Assembly: GCA_022561975.1 (NCBI GenBank)
Contig: JADFQD010000009.1
Coordinates: 1 to 45,151, forward strand
Direction of reading: 5' to 3'
Length of the DNA stretch: 45,151 nt
Origin: Acidobacteriota bacterium
GTDB lineage: Bacteria; Acidobacteriota; Thermoanaerobaculia; Multivoradales; JAHEKO01
Position numbers and translations under genes: made by a program
In this document: piece by piece, positions 41,567 to 45,151 of the stretch
Layout: every line of letters begins with the position of its first letter
Numbering within the stretch: the first letter of the stretch is position 1
The notes under the pieces: generated by a model
Database searches by the model: none
What the model was told of the DNA's origin: nothing
Seen by the model: only the letters and a program-made list of their open reading frames with translations

Positions 41567-43324
41567 ATGCGTGTTCCCGCGAAACTCGGATCCATCATCA
41601 TTCTGTGCTTGTTCCTGGTCCTTGGCCGCGCGCCCGCTGCAGCTCAGACCACCTCGGCCGGGAGCGAACTCTCTGAGCCGTTCATGGAGGTCGTCGATGT
41701 CGAGATCATCAACATCGATACCTGGGTCACCGACAGGAATGGCGATCCGGTGGGCGGGCTCGAGAAAGACGACTTTTTGGTCTATCGGGACGGCCAGCCG
41801 GTCGAGGTGACCAACTTCTACGCGGTCTCCAGCGGCCGGCCGACGCTGTCTTCGCGCACTGGTGCCGAGAAGCTGGATGATCCGGTCCGAGCTCCGATCC
41901 CGAAGCTGCCGGTTAGGGAGGTGACCATCGCTCCGGAACATCGGCTGTGGCTGATCGCATACATCGATAACTACAACATTCATCCGACCGAACGAAACCG
42001 GATTCTCCCGGACCTCGAGCGGTTTCTGCGCCGCAGCATCGAGGCCGGTGCCCAGGTCATGGTGGTGAGCTATAATCGCTCACTGGACGTGCGCCAGCCG
42101 TTCACCGACCGGCTCAGTGAGATCACGATCGTCTTGGCCGAGATCAAGGACGATATCGGTCAGGCGGTTATCAGGCGACGTGACCAGGCAGACACGCTCA
42201 GGCAGATAGACGACGCCGAGAGTCCCGATCAGGCCCGGCTGATCGCCCGGCTGTACGCGGATGAGCAAATGAATGGGGTCAACTATACGGTTGAAGCGTT
42301 GGGCCGTTTGATCGACACTTTGGGGGGCTTGCCGGGTCGCAAGGCTCTGATCCACGTTTCGAGTGGGATACCGATGCTGGCCGGCGAAGAGATGTTCCAC
42401 TCTGTGGCCGAGAAGTTCGGGGTTTCCGAGCCCTACAGCGATATTCCCCGATACGACACAACACGGAAATTCGAGAGCCTCGACCGACGCGCCAACGCCC
42501 ACAGGGTCTCTTTCTACACGCTCGACGCCGGAGGCCTGCGTGGCTTCCAGTTCGGTGCGGCCGAGTACGGCGGCTTTGTCAATACCAGATTGCGTAGTGT
42601 GCTCGACTCGGTGGTGCCTGAAAATCTGCAGGCCCCACTACGACTGATGGCCCACGAAACCGGTGGTCGAGCGATCCTCAATCGCAACCAAGTGCTGCCC
42701 GCACTCGAAGAGGTCGCTGATGATTTCCGGTTCTTCTATTCGTTGGGGATTCTCTCGATCGATACCGACAGTGGGCGCTACCACGAGATAGAGGTCAAGC
42801 TGCGTGATCGCCCGAAGGGCACGAGGGTGCGGCATCGCTCGGGCTATCGCAGCAAGAGCACGAGAACCCGGGTCCGTGAGAGTCTGCGCTCGGCTCTGCT
42901 GTACGCGCACCAAGACAATCCTCTTGGCATGGAAGTGCTCTGGGGCCGGGCCGAACCTCAGGGAGAGAAGGGCCGGTATCTACTGCCGATTCGGCTGAGT
43001 ATCCCGCTGGTTGATGTCACGCTTGTGCCGGTTCGAACGGGCCAACACGAAGCACGCCTCGAGCTCTTCGTGGCGGTGGTGGGTATGGACGGCCGGACTT
43101 CGGATATCGACGATGTTCCGTTCGGGGTCCGGCTCTCCGACGAGCACGTCGAAGCGGCGCGAGCGGAGTCGCTCGTGCACACCCACAAGCTGCTTCTCTC
43201 GCGCGGCCGTCAGAAGGTCGGCGTCGCCGTCCTCGATGTTTTCGGCAGCCAGTCGTCGGTGGTTACCGGAATCGTGCAGGTCGGTCCGCCCGACGAACCG
43301 GATTCCGAGGCCGGAAATTTCTGA
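41567..43324 (+). CDS. Secreted VWFA-related protein of the acidobacterial type
   Basis: The ATG at 41567 (585 residues) starts a signal peptide (LGSIIILCLFLVLGRAPAAAQ); a TTG upstream at 41525 is less likely. VDVEIINIDTWVTDRNGDPV, then GGLEKDDFLVYRDGQ and VEVTNFYAVSSG, is the N-terminal beta domain typical of the acidobacterial VWFA-related family. A von Willebrand A-like domain follows (LWLIAYIDNYNIHPTERNRI, QVMVVSYNRSLDVR, then GGLPGRKALIHVSSG and RVSFYTLDAGGLRG). The MIDAS Asp-x-Ser-x-Ser is replaced by DNYN, so metal binding may differ. The last 170 residues are beta-rich. The role is unknown, probably adhesion or assembly outside the cell. A paralogue begins at 44782. Confidence 0.88.
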   Translation: MRVPAKLGSIIILCLFLVLGRAPAAAQTTSAGSELSEPFMEVVDVEIINIDTWVTDRNGDPVGGLEKDDFLVYRDGQPVEVTNFYAVSSGRPTLSSRTGAEKLDDPVRAPIPKLPVREVTIAPEHRLWLIAYIDNYNIHPTERNRILPDLERFLRRSIEAGAQVMVVSYNRSLDVRQPFTDRLSEITIVLAEIKDDIGQAVIRRRDQADTLRQIDDAESPDQARLIARLYADEQMNGVNYTVEALGRLIDTLGGLPGRKALIHVSSGIPMLAGEEMFHSVAEKFGVSEPYSDIPRYDTTRKFESLDRRANAHRVSFYTLDAGGLRGFQFGAAEYGGFVNTRLRSVLDSVVPENLQAPLRLMAHETGGRAILNRNQVLPALEEVADDFRFFYSLGILSIDTDSGRYHEIEVKLRDRPKGTRVRHRSGYRSKSTRTRVRESLRSALLYAHQDNPLGMEVLWGRAEPQGEKGRYLLPIRLSIPLVDVTLVPVRTGQHEARLELFVAVVGMDGRTSDIDDVPFGVRLSDEHVEAARAESLVHTHKLLLSRGRQKVGVAVLDVFGSQSSVVTGIVQVGPPDEPDSEAGNF

Positions 43325-43342
43325 GTGCTGCCCAGACTAGTA

Positions 43343-44614
43343 CTAGTCGATGAAGGTCAGCATCTCGGTGGCGGTGGGCGCCTCGGGATCGTCGGGAGCC
43401 AGGGAGATGAACTTCTCGAGTGCTGTCCTGGCTTCCGCGTTATTGCCTTTGGAGAGCTGGTCCAGGCCCAGGAAATAGTAGGCCTTGGCCAGACTGGGAT
43501 CGATCGCGAGCGCCATGCGCGATAGTCGAACGGCCCGCTCGACCTCGCCGGCGTTCCACATCTCGGCGGCCTGCTCGACCAGCTTGTCGCCGCCGAACTC
43601 AGGATCCACGGCGGCGAGCCGCGGCGCGATGTCGATCAGTTCGTCGTTCCGGCCCAGAGCATCGTAGGCGTCATAGAGCACCCTTAGCGTGCGCACGTCT
43701 TCGGAGCCGAGCGCAAGGGCCCTCTCGGCCGCATTCGCGGAAGCCAAATGATCCCCGTTGGCGAGCTCCAGAGTCGCGACCGCATGATGTGCGTCGATCA
43801 GCGAGGGGTCGAGTTCGGCTGCGCGCCGGAACCGGGCCAGAGCGGTGTCGCGGTCATCGGCCTGGAAGGCCTCGCCGCCTTCGTTGTAGAGCCGCCGGGC
43901 CGTGACCACGGCGTCTTCTGCCTGCTCCAGCTCGAGGGCCACAGCCTCGACCTCCTCCTTGCGGCCCAGGGCTCGAAGCGCCTGGTGCTTCACCTGCAGA
44001 GCGTCGGCGCGGCTCCCGGCGAGAGCCAGAGAGCGATCGGCCATCTCCACCGCGGCAGCGTATTGGTTTCGGTCCAGCAGGACCTGGGCGAGTGCAATGT
44101 GGGCCGGTGCCAGGGTCGGATCTGCCGCCGTCGCCTCCTCGAGCTTGGAGCGCGCGGTGTCGAGGTCCCCTTCGCGCTGAGCGTCAAGCCCGGCGTTGAA
44201 GGCCTCGACCGCGACACTGCTGGTTCCAGTCACCACCGAGGAGAGGTCTCCGTGCCGTTCCACCACTTGAGCCTGCGAGGCTTCCATCACGAACGTCTCG
44301 CGCATCTGGTGCATCACCGAAGGCATGATCGGCTGGGTAAAGCTCTGGTAGCCTGACTTTTCGAACAAGAAGTCGAATCGGTATTGAGCCTGGTTCTGCT
44401 GGAATCGCAGAGTGAAGGAGCCTTTGTTGTTGGTGGTCAGACTCCTTCGAAACGAAGACAGTTGTTCGGTGGTCACCGTAACCTTGACGCCCGACAGGGG
44501 GTTCCCGTTCGCGTCGACAACGGTGCCGCGCAGCAGGCCGGTCTGGGCCGCGGCCAGAGCCACCGGAACGGCAAGAACGAGGGCAATCGTAAGTATTTGG
44601 CTCGATCGATGCAT
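43343..44614 (-). CDS. Secreted carboxypeptidase-regulatory-like / TPR protein
   Basis: The ATG at 44614 lies behind CTGGAG (423 residues); the open frame upstream is not signal-like. After the signal peptide (ILTIALVLAVPVALAAA) comes a carboxypeptidase-regulatory-like beta domain (LLRGTVVDANGNPLSGVKVT to about residue 120). At least six TPR-like helix pairs follow from about 145 to 420, for example FNAGLDAQREGDLDTARSKL, AHIALAQVLLDRNQYAAAV and AYYFLGLDQLSKGNNAEART. Such proteins scaffold periplasmic or surface complexes. It sits convergent to the VWFA-type gene, and a perfect 14-base palindrome (GACTAGTACTAGTC, 43335-43348) covers its stop codon. It is divergent from the second VWFA-type gene. 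Confidence 0.88.
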   Translation of the reverse strand: MHRSSQILTIALVLAVPVALAAAQTGLLRGTVVDANGNPLSGVKVTVTTEQLSSFRRSLTTNNKGSFTLRFQQNQAQYRFDFLFEKSGYQSFTQPIMPSVMHQMRETFVMEASQAQVVERHGDLSSVVTGTSSVAVEAFNAGLDAQREGDLDTARSKLEEATAADPTLAPAHIALAQVLLDRNQYAAAVEMADRSLALAGSRADALQVKHQALRALGRKEEVEAVALELEQAEDAVVTARRLYNEGGEAFQADDRDTALARFRRAAELDPSLIDAHHAVATLELANGDHLASANAAERALALGSEDVRTLRVLYDAYDALGRNDELIDIAPRLAAVDPEFGGDKLVEQAAEMWNAGEVERAVRLSRMALAIDPSLAKAYYFLGLDQLSKGNNAEARTALEKFISLAPDDPEAPTATEMLTFID

Positions 44615-44781
44615 GATGTCTCCAGCGTAATGAGAATTTCGTGCCGTCCGTCGGCAGAGCCTGGTAGCGACAGCAACGCCTCGCATTCCTGGCTTGTGGC
44701 ATCTGGCGTGACTTCCTGGATTCCCAATCACGGCCAGCTACCGTTACTATAACTGCCAAACCAACCATCCTCGAGGTGCCC

Positions 44782-45151
44782 ATGAAGATCCAGCGTCAAC
44801 TTCCAACCCTCCTTGGCAAGGCGATACAAGGGTTCCCAGGCGGTCGGTTAGCGGCCGCAGTGGTCCTTTCCGGGCTCCTGGCTGTTCCCGGTCTGGGGCA
44901 AGAGCCGGTCGAGTTCGACGTTCGGACATCGAAGCCCACAGCGGAGCCGGTAGCCACCACTCCCACGGACACCGCCGACCCATCGATCGGAGTATTTTCA
45001 GAATTCGTCGACGTCGAGGTCATCAATGTGGAGGTCTTGGTTACCAACAAGGCGGGCACACCCGTAGCCGGGCTCGGTCCCGAGGACTTCGTGCTCCAGG
45101 TCGATGGCAAGCCGATGCCGATTTCGAATTTCTACGCCGAGGCGGGCGGCG
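44782..45151 (+). CDS. Second VWFA-related secreted protein (3' end cut by window edge)
   Basis: An ATG at 44782 opens a frame of 123 codons that runs off the window. It starts with a signal-like segment (LAAAVVLSGLLAVPGLGQ) and a Thr/Pro linker. It then has FVDVEVINVEVLVTNKAGTP and VAGLGPEDFVLQVDGKPMPI and ends with SNFYAEAGG. This closely parallels residues of the gene at 41567 (VDVEIINIDTWVTDRNGDPV, FLVYRDGQPVEVTNFYA), so it is its paralogue. Only the N-terminal beta domain is inside the window. TATAAC at 44748-44753 is a weak -10 candidate. Confidence 0.85.
   Translation, partial: MKIQRQLPTLLGKAIQGFPGGRLAAAVVLSGLLAVPGLGQEPVEFDVRTSKPTAEPVATTPTDTADPSIGVFSEFVDVEVINVEVLVTNKAGTPVAGLGPEDFVLQVDGKPMPISNFYAEAGG

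Noticed and set aside
40696-41601. A 301-codon minus-strand frame
   Set aside because: It is antisense to the periplasmic part of the GT39-like gene and has no recognisable motif.

Overview
The window is high-GC bacterial chromosome with dense, short-spaced genes and a core gene (dnaB) in the middle. The best guess for the source is an Acidobacteriota-type organism. The reasons are two secreted proteins of the acidobacterial VWFA-related type (41567-43324 and the cut-off 44782-45151), a TonB-dependent receptor with a carboxypeptidase-regulatory-like domain, many secreted or outer-membrane proteins of unknown role, and a dialect of GTG starts with G/C third positions. This is inference from gene content; no rRNA is present.

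Layout. 1-2613 (minus) is the 5' part of a three-domain lipid enzyme: acyl carrier protein, fatty-acyl-AMP ligase and PlsC-like acyltransferase in one chain. 2730-3437 is a secreted protein with an orphan terminator upstream. 3759-8199 is a cell-surface signalling set: ECF sigma factor, FecR-like anti-sigma factor, and a convergent TonB-dependent receptor that carries the matching STN domain. 8405-10464 holds a secreted unknown, a tandem/palindromic repeat cluster and an AlkZ-like winged-helix protein. 10499-15554 (minus) has a hybrid PAS histidine kinase, a FabH-like ketosynthase and adenine deaminase. 15721-17622 is a PilZ-TM-AMIN fusion. 17678-19781 holds a DJ-1/PfpI-like secreted protein, a bacilliredoxin, a small unknown and a DUF423 membrane protein.

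19828-26027 contains a TPP enzyme strikingly like animal ILVBL/HACL2, divergent from a P5C dehydrogenase that leads a tight operon (GT2 glycosyltransferase, nucleoside-phosphorylase-like protein, spore photoproduct lyase-like radical SAM protein). The last of these runs without a stop straight into the 3' half of a tRNA-Leu(UAA), which looks like an integration (att) scar. 26121-30116 is a cell-envelope accessory block: a two-gene operon with an S74 autoprocessing domain, a secreted protein, an OmpA-like lipoprotein, a 34-residue micro-lipoprotein and a small frameshifted gene.

30269-37500 returns to housekeeping: dnaB, a divergent class III nucleotide-cyclase-like protein, a leucyl aminopeptidase, and two oligopeptide-ABC ATPases without their permeases. 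37651-45151 carries a TolC-type outer-membrane protein, a GT39-like membrane glycosyltransferase whose first helix is cut off by an in-frame TAG, the two VWFA-type paralogues and a carboxypeptidase-regulatory/TPR protein between them.

No CRISPR array, insertion sequence, transposase, integrase or complete tRNA/rRNA was seen. Positions of motifs are counted by eye and can be off by a few residues.
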